Below, piece after piece: positions 42,790 to 52,013 of a stretch of DNA of 64,000 nucleotides. Each line of letters starts with the position of its first letter. Positions within the stretch are counted from its first letter, which is position 1. The position numbers were made by a program, and so were the translations under genes. This DNA comes from Candidatus Woesearchaeota archaeon (GTDB taxonomy: Archaea > Nanobdellota > Nanobdellia > Woesearchaeales > JACPBO01): NCBI GenBank assembly GCA_030651135.1, contig JAUSCS010000006.1, positions 380,851 to 444,850 of the forward strand, read 5' to 3'. The notes beneath the pieces were generated by a model that was given only the letters and a program-made list of their open reading frames with translations, had not been told where the DNA came from and did no database searches.

Positions 42790-44037
42790 TTAAGAAACAA
42801 GGCCAGAATACATATATTCGTGAATCTGTTGTGTCGTAGTAATATCCTTTGCCCTTGTTTTATCTTTTCGAAGCTGCTTAAATGTCGGAATTCTTAACGA
42901 GTGCGCCCTTTCATTGTCATAACTAAGGCCGCAGCTATGCCAGTTATCAGTATAAGTTACGTCTTGTACTTGTATCTCCACAATTACAGGATCTCCCTGC
43001 GCAATGACCAGCCTTTCAGGTATTTTTCTTCTTATCTTTGACATCGAAGGGTTAAATGCTATGCCGCTATGAGCTTTTACAGTTTTTTCATAATCCCCAT
43101 TAACATTCACAATATTTTTCACTCTTTTGCAGATCTCTTCCTGATCTTTTTTTGCGCCGACTTTCACTTTTGCCAGCGTCTCATATTTCCCTGTTTCCCC
43201 ATTATAGCTTCCAACCAATATTGCTGAAAATGGCTTTCCTGCTTTTCTGCTTTCAGGAGTTTCATAAAAGCCAAGGACAACAAGATCAAGCGTTAAAAAT
43301 TCCTTTAATTTTATCCAGTCGCTATCCCTGCTGCCGGGAATGTAAAAAGAAGCAGGATCTTTAACAACAAGGCCTTCATAATTATTGCTTATTGCCTGCA
43401 GGAAAAGCTGCTGCAAGCTCTCTTTATTGGTTATGTCCCATTGCTGTATCAGGCCCAGGTTTTTTGTTCCATCAACAACCTCTTCCAATATTGATCTTCT
43501 GACCTTAAGCTGCCTTGAAAGCAATGGCCTGTTTTCAATTATAAGTGCATCAAAAATATCGAGCTTTAGAGGGTACTTTTCAATAAGCTCTTTTGTTAAA
43601 TTTTTTACGCTTGTTTTCGGCCTATTTTCAACTGCTATGAATTCATCCAAGGAAGTGAATTTTTCATGAGTTGGAAGCCCAAGAAGCTCTCCATGATAAT
43701 AGCCAGAAGGAAGCTTCAGCATGCTTTTTGTTATTTCAGGAAAACATTCAGGATCCCATTCATTCAGGCTGCTTGAAAACATTTTTATTTTTTCATTGCA
43801 TTTGCGGTCTATGCTGAGCAAAACGCAAAATCCGTCACTTTTCTTTTCTGCTATTGTGTTGCCTATTGCTATCGGATACTGAAATGTTTTTACATCGTCT
43901 TTATCAAAGCTGAATTCATCAACTTTTTTTGGAGCTATTGGCGCATGCAGCCTGATTTTATAGTCTTCCAGCACTTTAAGCTCATTTGCCCTTCTGAGCT
44001 CTTTTTTCTCCAGCTCTCTGTCTATTTTTGTTTTCAT
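42790..44037 (-). CDS. ATP-dependent polynucleotide ligase without N-terminal DNA-binding domain
   Basis: 415 residues. Motif I AEKKSDGFCVLL (nucleotidyl Lys in KSDG), motif III YYHGELLGLP, motif IV EGLVVKDP, motif V DSDWIKLKEFLTLDLV, then an OB domain with RLVIAQGDPVIVEIQV. Archaeal replicative ligases carry a large N-terminal domain that is missing. It is 1 nt downstream of a DUF932-like gene. May be a repair or RNA ligase. Confidence 0.82.
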   Translation of the reverse strand: MKTKIDRELEKKELRRANELKVLEDYKIRLHAPIAPKKVDEFSFDKDDVKTFQYPIAIGNTIAEKKSDGFCVLLSIDRKCNEKIKMFSSSLNEWDPECFPEITKSMLKLPSGYYHGELLGLPTHEKFTSLDEFIAVENRPKTSVKNLTKELIEKYPLKLDIFDALIIENRPLLSRQLKVRRSILEEVVDGTKNLGLIQQWDITNKESLQQLFLQAISNNYEGLVVKDPASFYIPGSRDSDWIKLKEFLTLDLVVLGFYETPESRKAGKPFSAILVGSYNGETGKYETLAKVKVGAKKDQEEICKRVKNIVNVNGDYEKTVKAHSGIAFNPSMSKIRRKIPERLVIAQGDPVIVEIQVQDVTYTDNWHSCGLSYDNERAHSLRIPTFKQLRKDKTRAKDITTTQQIHEYMYSGLVS

Positions 44038-44038
44038 C

Positions 44039-45019
44039 TTAGTTCAAGCTGACATACCTTTTCGGCAGATGGCCTGAATCCAATTGCCTTCCAACCCGCT
44101 GCGTTGTCAATAAGCCGTTCTTTATGCTGTCATAGCACAGTATGACTTCCCCCGCTAGAAACTCTATCCTTGCTCTCGTTATGTCTGATAATTTTTCATC
44201 CTGGCACAGCAGAGTAAGCTTGTATGAGAGGTCATAAGCACTGATGCCCAGAGGGCTTTCCTGCCTTATTTGGTCTGCAATCTTTTTATTAAGCCCTTTT
44301 CCATCATACCTGTCAAAATAGCCATTAAGCTCGTTAAGAGTGAAATATTTGCTTCTGCTTTCATCAATTCTTCCTTCAAGCTCTTCTGCCAATGCTGTTA
44401 ATTTTATCAGCCTTTTAGCAAGGTTATCATCCCCTCTATGAACAATCCGGTTTATGCCTTTTTTCAGCACTTTGTCAAGGAAGATTGTCCAGTTTGAGCA
44501 CGCACGATTATACCAGCTTATGCCGCAGCTTATTGCATTTAATCCAGAGCCGCCATAAGTCCCGTAATCGCCTGTGTTTAGAACAAGATTCATTCCCTTG
44601 AATCGCGTGTTTAGCGGAAAGTTCAGCTGCAGGCTTTCATTGTTGCGGAAATATCTTATTGTCGGCCTTATTCCAATTAATTTTGATGTTTCTTTTACAA
44701 TCTCCTGCGGATTGATTTCCAAAAAGCTGTCTGTTACAACTGACAATGGCCTGCTACCTGCAAATCTTAAGTACAGATCTTTATCAGCATTTGTCAATAA
44801 TATCTTTTTTTCTGCTTCTTTTTTTGTAATGCCGTCTTCGCTCGCCTTTATATCAATGCTGCATTTTTGCAGAAATCTTCTGTTTAAAGCTGATGGCACA
44901 GTAAGTTTGCTGTAGATTATGTCCTCATACCCCGGATTTCCGGCTATTACCGGCCTTTCCTTCGGCACCCTAATCATTCTTGCCTGTTTTACAGGGATCT
45001 TTTCCAAAATTTCAACCAT
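44039..45019 (-). CDS. uncharacterised protein, possibly DUF932-like, paired with ligase
   Basis: 326 residues from MVEILEKIPVKQARMIRVPK, with GGAGGCG 9 nt upstream. The central region LRFAGSRPLSVVTDSFLEIN, MNLVLNTGDYGTYGG and ISWYNRACSNWTIFLDKVLK resembles by pattern the DUF932 phage/plasmid family (NS..G, R..CsN). Tight linkage suggests it works with the ligase. Confidence 0.5.
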   Translation of the reverse strand: MVEILEKIPVKQARMIRVPKERPVIAGNPGYEDIIYSKLTVPSALNRRFLQKCSIDIKASEDGITKKEAEKKILLTNADKDLYLRFAGSRPLSVVTDSFLEINPQEIVKETSKLIGIRPTIRYFRNNESLQLNFPLNTRFKGMNLVLNTGDYGTYGGSGLNAISCGISWYNRACSNWTIFLDKVLKKGINRIVHRGDDNLAKRLIKLTALAEELEGRIDESRSKYFTLNELNGYFDRYDGKGLNKKIADQIRQESPLGISAYDLSYKLTLLCQDEKLSDITRARIEFLAGEVILCYDSIKNGLLTTQRVGRQLDSGHLPKRYVSLN

Positions 45020-45137
45020 TTTTATCGCCTCCGATATCAATTATCATGCTGAATAGGATGCAAAGAAAGCTATATTAATTATTGTGGTGATATGAATCAC
45101 CATAAAATTTATATATGGGGATCAATTAGCCAATATC

Positions 45138-45839
45138 ATGGACGAAAAATTCCTGGAAGACGCTGGGCTGACAAAAACAGAGGCAAAAATTTATCTTGCA
45201 TTATTAGAGCTTGGTCCTTCTTTGGCTGGCGAAATAACAAAAAAATCAGGCATACACAGGAGAAGCGTCTATGATGCAATCGAGCGCCTGATACAAAAAG
45301 GCCTTGTTTCTTATTTGAAGACGAACAACAGGAAATATTTTGAAGCTGTGGCTCCGGAAAGATTAAAAGATATTTTGAATGAAAAGGAAGACAACCTTAA
45401 TTCCATAATGCCTGAATTAAATCTTAAATATGGCTTATCAAAAGAAAAGCAGGAGACCCTTTTCTTCAGGGGGAAGCAGGCATTAAAGACGATATTCGAT
45501 GACCAGATAAAAGAGGGAAAAGAAATCCTGATCTTCGGCGCCTCTTCAAATGCAGATGAAATTGTTAAGTACTATTTCCTACATTATGACAAAGAAAGAA
45601 TAAAACATAAAATAAATGTAAAGGCGATTTTTAATGAAAAAATAAACAAGAAAATACCTTTGTGCAAAATAAAATACCTACCAAAGGAATTCAAGAGCCA
45701 TGCAGCAACAAACATCTATGGCAATAAAGTCGCTATCATCCTATGGTCAGAGAACCCATTTGCAATATTGATCAAAAACAAGGAAATCGCAGAAAGCTAT
45801 AAAAACTACTTCGAAATCATGTGGAAGATTGCTAAATAA
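45138..45839 (+). CDS. TrmB-family transcription regulator
   Basis: 233 residues. LTKTEAKIYLALLELGPSLA, SGIHRRSVYDAIERLIQKGL are the TrmB winged helix; the C-terminal domain has FFRGKQALKTIFDDQIKEGK and LIFGASSNADEIVKYYF (phospholipase-D-like fold). TATA (about 45107-45116) fits leaderless expression. The stop is directly adjacent to tRNA-Gly. Confidence 0.88.
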   Translation: MDEKFLEDAGLTKTEAKIYLALLELGPSLAGEITKKSGIHRRSVYDAIERLIQKGLVSYLKTNNRKYFEAVAPERLKDILNEKEDNLNSIMPELNLKYGLSKEKQETLFFRGKQALKTIFDDQIKEGKEILIFGASSNADEIVKYYFLHYDKERIKHKINVKAIFNEKINKKIPLCKIKYLPKEFKSHAATNIYGNKVAIILWSENPFAILIKNKEIAESYKNYFEIMWKIAK

Positions 45840-45926
45840 GCGGCTATGGTCTATCGGTATGATGCGAGCTTCCCAGGCATTTTGCAGAAAAAGCTTGCGA
45901 GCCGGGTTCAATTCCCGGTAGCCGCA
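45840..45926 (+). tRNA. tRNA-Gly (CCC) with 16-nt intron
   Basis: Acceptor GCGGCTA/TAGCCGC with discriminator A, anticodon stem CGAGC/GCTTG, T arm CCGGG-TTCAATT-CCCGG. Anticodon CCC at 45872-45874. An intron of 16 nt (45876-45891) lies at the usual archaeal site 37/38. Mature length 71 nt without CCA, which is not encoded. It begins the base after the TrmB stop. Confidence 0.92.
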
Positions 45927-45929
45927 TCG

Positions 45930-45983
45930 GCGGCTAACGGACCAAGAACGAGCGAAGCGAAGTGATGCTGCCCGGTAGCTGCA
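45930..45983 (+). other. truncated tRNA-Gly-like duplicate
   Basis: Right after tRNA-Gly, GCGGCTA (45930-45936) can pair over 7 bp with TAGCTGC (45976-45982), and CCCGGTAGCTGCA copies the tRNA 3' end. The middle (AACGAGCGAAGCGAAGTGATG) has no anticodon arm. Probably a decayed tandem tRNA copy or a minimal tRNA-like RNA. Confidence 0.5.
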
Positions 45984-46014
45984 CGAATATATAACTTAGG
46001 AACAAATAGAAAAA

Positions 46015-46635
46015 ATGATCAAAAACATTATTTTTGACTGGTCTGGAACATTAAGTGATGACTGGGATAGCGGTCATACTGCCGCAATGCGGGTTTTTAA
46101 AAAATTAGGATTGAAAGTTTTAAGTTCAGAAGAACACAAAAAGGAATTTATTCTCCCATATATGAATTTTTATAAAAAATATAAGAAAGATATCGGTAAG
46201 AAAGAAATTGACAGATTATTCTTCAAAGAAATAAACTTAGTTAATGAGCCAAAACCATTTCCCAAAGCAGAAAAGATATTGAACTTTTTTAAAACGAAGG
46301 GGATCAAGATGGCCCTTTTAAGTTCACACCCGCAGAAAAAACTGGAAAAAGAACTGAGAAACTACGGTTTTCAAAAATTTTTCATAGAAGTAAAAGGAAG
46401 CGTACATGATAAAAGAGAAGTGATATATGGGATAATGAAAAGAAATAGGTTCAATAATAAAGAAACTGCATATGTTGGTGACATGGTTCACGATATAGAT
46501 GCAGGCAAAGAAGCAAAAGTAACTGCAATTGCTGTTTCTTGGGGCTATCAATCAAGAGAAAAACTGTCAAAGGAAAACCCGGATTTTATCATAGATGATT
46601 TGGATGAACTTAAACATATTATTCGCATAAAATGA
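46015..46635 (+). CDS. HAD-superfamily phosphatase
   Basis: 206 residues. IFDWSGTLSDDW (motif I with DWSGT), KMALLSSHPQKKLE (motif II), AYVGDMVHDIDAGKEAKV (motif IV). DW(S)GT in motif I is common in archaeal phosphatases. It overlaps the queuosine precursor transporter by 4 nt, so a role in that salvage pathway is possible. Confidence 0.85.
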   Translation: MIKNIIFDWSGTLSDDWDSGHTAAMRVFKKLGLKVLSSEEHKKEFILPYMNFYKKYKKDIGKKEIDRLFFKEINLVNEPKPFPKAEKILNFFKTKGIKMALLSSHPQKKLEKELRNYGFQKFFIEVKGSVHDKREVIYGIMKRNRFNNKETAYVGDMVHDIDAGKEAKVTAIAVSWGYQSREKLSKENPDFIIDDLDELKHIIRIK

Positions 46636-47330
46636 AAACTGCTCTAAAACCAAAACAACGAGAAACAAACTTCAAGTATTTCGATATAATCCTTGGATTA
46701 TTTGTTGCTGTTTTATTGATCTCAAACATCGCAAGCTCCAAAATCCTGAATCTTGGCCCATTCACTTTCGATGGCGGCACGATCTTATTTCCATTGGCGT
46801 ACATATTCGGCGATGTTCTGACAGAAGTCTATGGCTATAAAAGATCAAGAAAAGTGATCTGGACTGGATTCTTTTCCATAATTCTGGCAAGCGTAATCTT
46901 TTGGATTGTCGGAATTCTGCCTCCAGCAAATGGCTGGGAAAACCAAAAAGCTTATGATGCAATCCTTGGAATTGTGCCAAGAATTGTTTTAGGATCATTA
47001 GTTGCGTATTTTGCAGGCGAATTCTCAAATTCTTATGTTTTGGCTAAGATGAAAATATGGACAAAGGGAAGATGGCTCTGGACAAGGACAATAGGCTCAA
47101 CAATTGTCGGCGAGGGTGTTGATACATTGCTGTTTGTTTTGATAGCATTTTTGGGAATTCTGCCATTATCATTGTTAATAGCCGTTATAATCTCAAACTA
47201 TGTTTTTAAAGTTGGAGTTGAAGTTTTATTCACCCCTGTAACTTACAAAATTGTCAAATTTTTGAAAATAAAGGAAAATGAAGATTATTATGATCGTAAA
47301 ACAAACTTCAACCCTTTTGCAGCGAAATGA
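46632..47330 (+). CDS. yhhQ: queuosine precursor transporter (YhhQ/VUT family)
   Basis: 232 residues, six hydrophobic segments. LLISNIASSKILNLGPFTFD, FPLAYIFGDVLTEVYGYKRS and GEGVDTLLFVLIAFLG are the VUT family signatures; these proteins import preQ0/preQ1 or queuine. It overlaps queA by 4 nt, which strongly supports the role. Confidence 0.9.
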   Translation: MKTALKPKQRETNFKYFDIILGLFVAVLLISNIASSKILNLGPFTFDGGTILFPLAYIFGDVLTEVYGYKRSRKVIWTGFFSIILASVIFWIVGILPPANGWENQKAYDAILGIVPRIVLGSLVAYFAGEFSNSYVLAKMKIWTKGRWLWTRTIGSTIVGEGVDTLLFVLIAFLGILPLSLLIAVIISNYVFKVGVEVLFTPVTYKIVKFLKIKENEDYYDRKTNFNPFAAK

Positions 47331-48340
47331 AGCTCTCTGATTTTGATTACAAGCTTGAAAAAAGTTTTATTGCGCAGCATCCTGTCGAGCCAAAGGATCA
47401 TTCCAAATTAATGGTTGTAAAGAACAACAAAATTGAACACAAGCAGTTCTATAATATCATTGATTATCTGAAAAAAGGCGATGTTTTGGTCATTAATGAA
47501 ACAAAAGTACTGTCAAATAGAATTATCGGAAACAAAACAACTGGCGGAAAAGCAGAGCTAATCATAAATAAAAAGTTAAAAAATAATATCTGCGAATGCC
47601 TTATTAAAACAAGAAAGCCAAAAACAGGAGCAGAATTTATTTTTAAAAATAAAATAAAAGGAAAAATAATTAATAAAAAAGGCAATCTGTTCATTGTACA
47701 ATTCAATAAAAACATTAATAAAATAATAGAAAGAATTGGTGAACTCCCGACTCCGCCATATGTTAAAAGTAAAATAAAAAAAGATACCGAATATCAAACA
47801 GTTTATTCTAGTGTTAAAGGATCTTTGGCAGCGCCAACTGCAGGATTGCATTTTACAAAAAACCTGTTAAAAAAACTAAAAAACAAGGGAGTTAAAATAG
47901 CAAAGCTGACATTGCACATTTCTTTCAGCACATTCTCGCATATAAGGGAAGAGGATTTTACAAAGCACAAGATGGATCCGGAATACTTCTCAATCAGCAA
48001 AAAGAATGCAGAAACAATAAACAAAAGAAGAGGGAGATTGTTTGTTGTCGGGACAACATCATTGAAAGCATTGGAATCCTTGAATAAAAATAAAAAAATA
48101 ACTGCAAAGTCAGGCTATTCCAATCTGTTCATTTACCCGGGATATGCATTTAAAAATAAGGTTGACGGCTTCATAACTAACTTTCATCTTCCAAAATCTT
48201 CCTTATTGCTGTTAACCTGCGCATTTTACGGAAGAAAGAATATGCTGAACGCCTATGAAGAAGCAATAAAGCACAATTACAGATTTTTCAGCTTCGGGGA
48301 TGCAATGCTGCTCCTTAAAGAAAACTCGCATCCGCAATAA
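47327..48340 (+). CDS. queA: S-adenosylmethionine:tRNA ribosyltransferase-isomerase (QueA)
   Basis: 337 residues. FDYKLEKSFIAQHPVEPKDH, VLVINETKVLSNRIIG, SLAAPTAGLHFTKNLL and TNFHLPKSSLLLLTCAFYG match QueA from end to end. The enzyme converts preQ1 in tRNA position 34 to epoxyqueuosine using SAM. This is a bacterial pathway; archaea usually make archaeosine at position 15. Its 3' end overlaps queH by 64 nt. Confidence 0.93.
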   Translation: MKLSDFDYKLEKSFIAQHPVEPKDHSKLMVVKNNKIEHKQFYNIIDYLKKGDVLVINETKVLSNRIIGNKTTGGKAELIINKKLKNNICECLIKTRKPKTGAEFIFKNKIKGKIINKKGNLFIVQFNKNINKIIERIGELPTPPYVKSKIKKDTEYQTVYSSVKGSLAAPTAGLHFTKNLLKKLKNKGVKIAKLTLHISFSTFSHIREEDFTKHKMDPEYFSISKKNAETINKRRGRLFVVGTTSLKALESLNKNKKITAKSGYSNLFIYPGYAFKNKVDGFITNFHLPKSSLLLLTCAFYGRKNMLNAYEEAIKHNYRFFSFGDAMLLLKENSHPQ

Positions 48341-48837
48341 TTCTGCCTGTAAAGATCATATTTCTTTGACAGTTCAACTGAATGCCTAAACCCCTCCTGT
48401 TTTTTGAAATCAATATCCAAAAATCTTATTCCCCCGGTTTCCAGCTTTTTTCCAATCTCAAAAATCTTCTTTGAATCCTTGTGCGGGCTTATAGTCAATG
48501 TTGTTGTAAAGCAGTCAAAGCCCAATTCCCTTGCTTTCTCAGCAGTTTTCCTCAGATTGAATTCAAAGCATTTCCAGCATCTCTTGCCTTTTTCAGGCTC
48601 ATCCTCAAGGCCTTTTACAAACTCAAGCCATTCTTCGTGGCAATAATTATCAATAATTAATTTTAAGTTAAAAATCCCCGTAATCTTTTTTGCATTCTCA
48701 GATCTTTTCTTAAATTCTCCTTCAGGACAAATATTTGAATTGGGAAAAAACAAAACTAAATCATACTTTGATTTCAGAAATTCAATTGCATGCGTCGAGC
48801 ATGGCGCGCAGCAGATATGCAGCAATAATTTTTTCAT
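48277..48837 (-). CDS. queH: epoxyqueuosine reductase (QueH)
   Basis: 186 residues. LLLHICCAPCSTHAIEFLKS, FFPNSNICPEGEFKKR, GKRCWKCFEFNLRKTAEKAR, FTTTLTISPHKDSKKIFEIG and RQNYCGCEFS are the cysteine and core motifs of QueH, a 4Fe-4S enzyme that makes queuosine from its epoxide. Convergent with queA, so the last two steps of the pathway sit side by side. Confidence 0.92.
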   Translation of the reverse strand: MKKLLLHICCAPCSTHAIEFLKSKYDLVLFFPNSNICPEGEFKKRSENAKKITGIFNLKLIIDNYCHEEWLEFVKGLEDEPEKGKRCWKCFEFNLRKTAEKARELGFDCFTTTLTISPHKDSKKIFEIGKKLETGGIRFLDIDFKKQEGFRHSVELSKKYDLYRQNYCGCEFSLRSSIASPKLKNL

Positions 48838-48857
48838 AATAACAGAAATTCAGAGCT

Positions 48858-49292
48858 TTATTTAAACTTTTCATTAATTTCTTCTTCAGAAATAGGATCA
48901 ACTATTTCAAACATTGCTTTCAACCCGGTTTTCAGGGATGCAGTATCTGCTATCTGGGCATGCACATAAGGATGTATGATCCATTTATTATCCAGGTTGG
49001 AAAACGGATTTACAAAATAAAAAACAAGCCCCTTAAACTTGGAGAATTCATTAAAATGCTTTGCAAAAAAAACAAAGTTCTCTTTTGTATTGAATGTGAC
49101 AATGCATTTATTCTCGCTGATCTTCTGCATCAGCCCGTCACTCAGCTTCGGCTCAGCCATATAAGCAATTTCTTTGTCCTTGAACCTGACTGTCAGCGGA
49201 TTTTCAATTACTTCAACAATGTTTTTAGCCAAAATATCCCTGTGCCTTGCAAAATTGATGATCCAGTCTTTAAGGAAATCATTCGGATTCAT
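48858..49292 (-). CDS. hypothetical protein
   Basis: 144 residues, alpha/beta: KIAYMAEPKL-type strand (DKEIAYMAEPKLSDGLMQKI), CIVTFNTKENFVFFAKHFNE, GLVFYFVNPFSNLDNKWIIH. I recognise no family. It follows queH by 20 nt upstream in the reverse direction, but there is no sequence sign of a shared role. Confidence 0.6.
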   Translation of the reverse strand: MNPNDFLKDWIINFARHRDILAKNIVEVIENPLTVRFKDKEIAYMAEPKLSDGLMQKISENKCIVTFNTKENFVFFAKHFNEFSKFKGLVFYFVNPFSNLDNKWIIHPYVHAQIADTASLKTGLKAMFEIVDPISEEEINEKFK

Positions 49293-49350
49293 ATCCTGGA
49301 AAGTTTGAACTGTATTTATAAACTTTAATAGAAATCAAAGAGTGATAAAA

Positions 49351-49632
49351 TTATAAAAAACCAAACCTCGACTCATAATCCCGACGTATTGCATTAAGGC
49401 TAGTCTCATACTGGCTCTTTTCTTCTTGAAATAAAAGAGTATTTGCAAACCAAAAACAAAATTCTTCTTTCTCTTCTTGAGCCAGTTTTTCAATAACATC
49501 AATAGCATCATCAAACTTTTTACTGTCCTTGCTTGAAGGATTTTTATTTAAAAGAAATCCATCTGCAGCAATGATGTAATCGCTTAGTCTTCTGTCGACT
49601 TCCATGCATAATGTATTTTGTAATTTTTTCAT
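49351..49632 (-). CDS. hypothetical small protein
   Basis: 93 residues, helical and acidic (FDDAIDVIEKLAQEEKEEFC); contains RRLSDYIIAADGFLLNKNPS. It starts 19 nt after pcn and probably shares its transcript. No family recognised. Confidence 0.5.
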   Translation of the reverse strand: MKKLQNTLCMEVDRRLSDYIIAADGFLLNKNPSSKDSKKFDDAIDVIEKLAQEEKEEFCFWFANTLLFQEEKSQYETSLNAIRRDYESRFGFL

Positions 49633-49651
49633 TTTATCTTAACGTGCAGAA

Positions 49652-50398
49652 TTATTCGTTCTCAACTCTTGGCGCAAGTATAAATGCAAGCTCAACCTTA
49701 TTGATCGTCCTGTAATCAAGCTTCAATGGATAATCCTTGTTGAACTGTATTGAAACTTCATCTGCTATTTTAGAGCCGCCGATCATCTTCTTAAGGTACT
49801 CTATTGAATATTTTGCCTTTACATTATCCTTCACGTCAGAGATTATCTTGATTTCATCTGCTGGTTTTATCTCGATCCTTGCTTTTGACAGGTCGCCTTC
49901 AGCAGAAACAACAAATTTGCCGGATTCAAGCGCAAAACTTACAGACTCGCCGACAACATCAACATCATCTATTGCGTTATTTAAAACATTGCACGGCATT
50001 TTTATCGAAATCGGAAAATTCAGCTCAGGGATTCTTTGCTCTCTCTCCTCAATGTCAATAACGGGCAGCGAGAATATTCTTGTCGATGCGCTTTTTAATG
50101 TTATCTTCAGCCGGTTATCAGAATCAAGCTCCATTGTAAGCATATCAGAAGGGCCTGCTCTCCTCAATATCTGCTTTAGATTGCTCATGTTTATTGCAAA
50201 TTCCGTTGTTCCCTTTACATCATACTCAACAAAAGAGCTGCTCAGCAATTTGTAGATCACCATTGCAACATTTGCAGGATCCATTGCAACCAGCTCGATC
50301 GCATCCTTTGTGACTTTGAATCGTGCTTCATTAACAAGATCAGAAATTATGGATATGCTTTCCTTAAGGTATTTTGGCTCAGCAAGTGTAAGTTTCAT
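49652..50398 (-). CDS. pcn: DNA polymerase sliding clamp PCNA
   Basis: 248 residues with two clamp domains. VNEARFKVTKDAIELVAMDP, SSSFVEYDVKGTTEFAINMS, and the C-terminal LKLDYRTINKVELAFILAPR with a typical end RVENE. It encircles DNA and tethers replication and repair enzymes. A single clamp gene here. Confidence 0.95.
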   Translation of the reverse strand: MKLTLAEPKYLKESISIISDLVNEARFKVTKDAIELVAMDPANVAMVIYKLLSSSFVEYDVKGTTEFAINMSNLKQILRRAGPSDMLTMELDSDNRLKITLKSASTRIFSLPVIDIEEREQRIPELNFPISIKMPCNVLNNAIDDVDVVGESVSFALESGKFVVSAEGDLSKARIEIKPADEIKIISDVKDNVKAKYSIEYLKKMIGGSKIADEVSIQFNKDYPLKLDYRTINKVELAFILAPRVENE

Positions 50399-50450
50399 TT
50401 TATCCCCCTAAGCCGCTGTTATATCTGGCTTCTTTAAATAGATTTCGCTT

Positions 50451-51779
50451 TTACAAAGAAAGCTTCCTGCCATCCCGCATCAAATGAACATTCTCTTTTT
50501 TATAGCCCATCTCGATTGCCAAGTCCATCAAAGAAGAAAGCATTGAAGGCTCTCCATGCGCTGGAATTATGTGCTTCGGCTTTACAAGATTGATCATATC
50601 TCTTAAATCTTCCCTTGCAGCATGGCCGCTTACATGAATATCTGTGAAAATCCTGCATCCAAACCCTCTTAATTTTTTTTCAAGAATTGCCCTGTCTTCA
50701 ATATTTGTGGGAGTAGGAATAACCCGCGAAGAAAAAATAACGTGGTCTTCTGAATCGAAAATAAATGGTGTTTTCAGATCAGCCATTTTCGACAATGTTG
50801 ATTTAAGCTCGCCTTGGTGGCCAGTTACAACTAAAAGATATTTTTCCTTTCCTTTTTTCATTATTTCACTTAATTTTCCCTTCACCTTGCTGCCGAATTT
50901 TACTATTTCAGTATCTTTTGAGAAATAAGCAATTCCAACATCCTCTGCTGCATAGCTGTACTTTGCCAGGCTTCTTCCGAGAAAAACAATCTTCCTCCCC
51001 ATCTTCCTTCCAAACTCAACTATTGATTTAAGCCTTGCGATGTGGCTTGAAAAAGTTGTAATAATAACTGCCTTTCCTTTTGAATTGGTGCCGAGCAGAA
51101 CATCCTTCAGCATCTGCTGCGCAACTGATTCAGAAGGCATTTTTTGCGCCAAAGACGCATATGTCGAATCGACAATCAAGGCAAAAACACCTTCTTTGCC
51201 TAGTTCTTCTAGTCTTTCAAAATTCGGTTTCTGCCCCAGCGTAGGGTACAAATCAAACTTAAAATCATTCGCATATAAGATAACGCCTTCTTTGGTGTGC
51301 AATGCAGCAATTATTGTCTGCGGGGTGGAATGAGTTACATTTATGAATTCAACTGTGATGTCATCCGACAGTTTTATTTTAGAATTTATATTCAGGGATT
51401 TTATTTCATTTCTTAAATTTATTTTTTCATCTCTCACAATTGCCTTTATGACTGCTGCTGTAAACGGAGTGCATATTATCGGGGCATTATACTTGTTGGA
51501 GCAGAATGGAATCGCGCCGACATGGTCGAGATGCGCATGCGTCGGAATAATTGCTATAACTTCATTCCTTAAATTATGTATTTGCGTGTCGTCAGGAACA
51601 GCCCCTGCCTTTCTGAGATCAGATTCCTTTAAATTTTCAATATCTTCATCTTGCGTGTATTTTATATAGCTGTCCAGATGTATGCCCATATCGAGAATGA
51701 CAATCTCATTGCCGACTTTAATGGCAGTCATATTCTTTCCAACTTCATTATAGCCGCCAATTGCAAAAATCTCAACCAT
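50451..51779 (-). CDS. ribonuclease J
   Basis: 442 residues. IFAIGGYNEVGKNMTAIKVG, PTHAHLDHVGAIPF (HxHxDH), NVTHSTPQTIIAAL, YANDFKFD, VTGHQGELKSTLSKMAD, and C-terminal DIHVSGHAAREDLRDMINLV, IIPAHGEPSML. This is the standard archaeal RNase J, a 5'-3' exoribonuclease. It is transcribed away from the rRNA operon. Confidence 0.92.
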   Translation of the reverse strand: MVEIFAIGGYNEVGKNMTAIKVGNEIVILDMGIHLDSYIKYTQDEDIENLKESDLRKAGAVPDDTQIHNLRNEVIAIIPTHAHLDHVGAIPFCSNKYNAPIICTPFTAAVIKAIVRDEKINLRNEIKSLNINSKIKLSDDITVEFINVTHSTPQTIIAALHTKEGVILYANDFKFDLYPTLGQKPNFERLEELGKEGVFALIVDSTYASLAQKMPSESVAQQMLKDVLLGTNSKGKAVIITTFSSHIARLKSIVEFGRKMGRKIVFLGRSLAKYSYAAEDVGIAYFSKDTEIVKFGSKVKGKLSEIMKKGKEKYLLVVTGHQGELKSTLSKMADLKTPFIFDSEDHVIFSSRVIPTPTNIEDRAILEKKLRGFGCRIFTDIHVSGHAAREDLRDMINLVKPKHIIPAHGEPSMLSSLMDLAIEMGYKKENVHLMRDGRKLSL

Positions 51780-51839
51780 TCATACAGTGAAAGAAATACT
51801 CTATTTATAAACTTTATTTAATTTTCATCACGTGCAGCA

Positions 51840-52013
51840 TCAAAATAGAAATCTTTATAAATAAACAACCTTTCCCCTCTTTATCCAAAAATAAACATCA
51901 CCTCCAAAAAAAGTTTCTGCTTTTTAAATGTAACAATTACCATGTATGCTCGATATTGTTATCGGGCATGAATTAGGGCAATGATATTAATAAGTTAGTC
52001 TGCGATTAACTAT
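51840..52013 (+). promoter_or_regulatory. rRNA operon promoter and 5' leader
   Basis: CTTTATAAATA (about 51853-51863) is a strong TATA box 150 nt upstream of 16S. The leader includes TTAGGGCAATGATATTAATAA (51973-51993), which pairs with TTATCATTAATATCGTTGCCCTAA at 53733-53756 after the 16S gene, forming the long processing stem around 16S. Confidence 0.7.
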
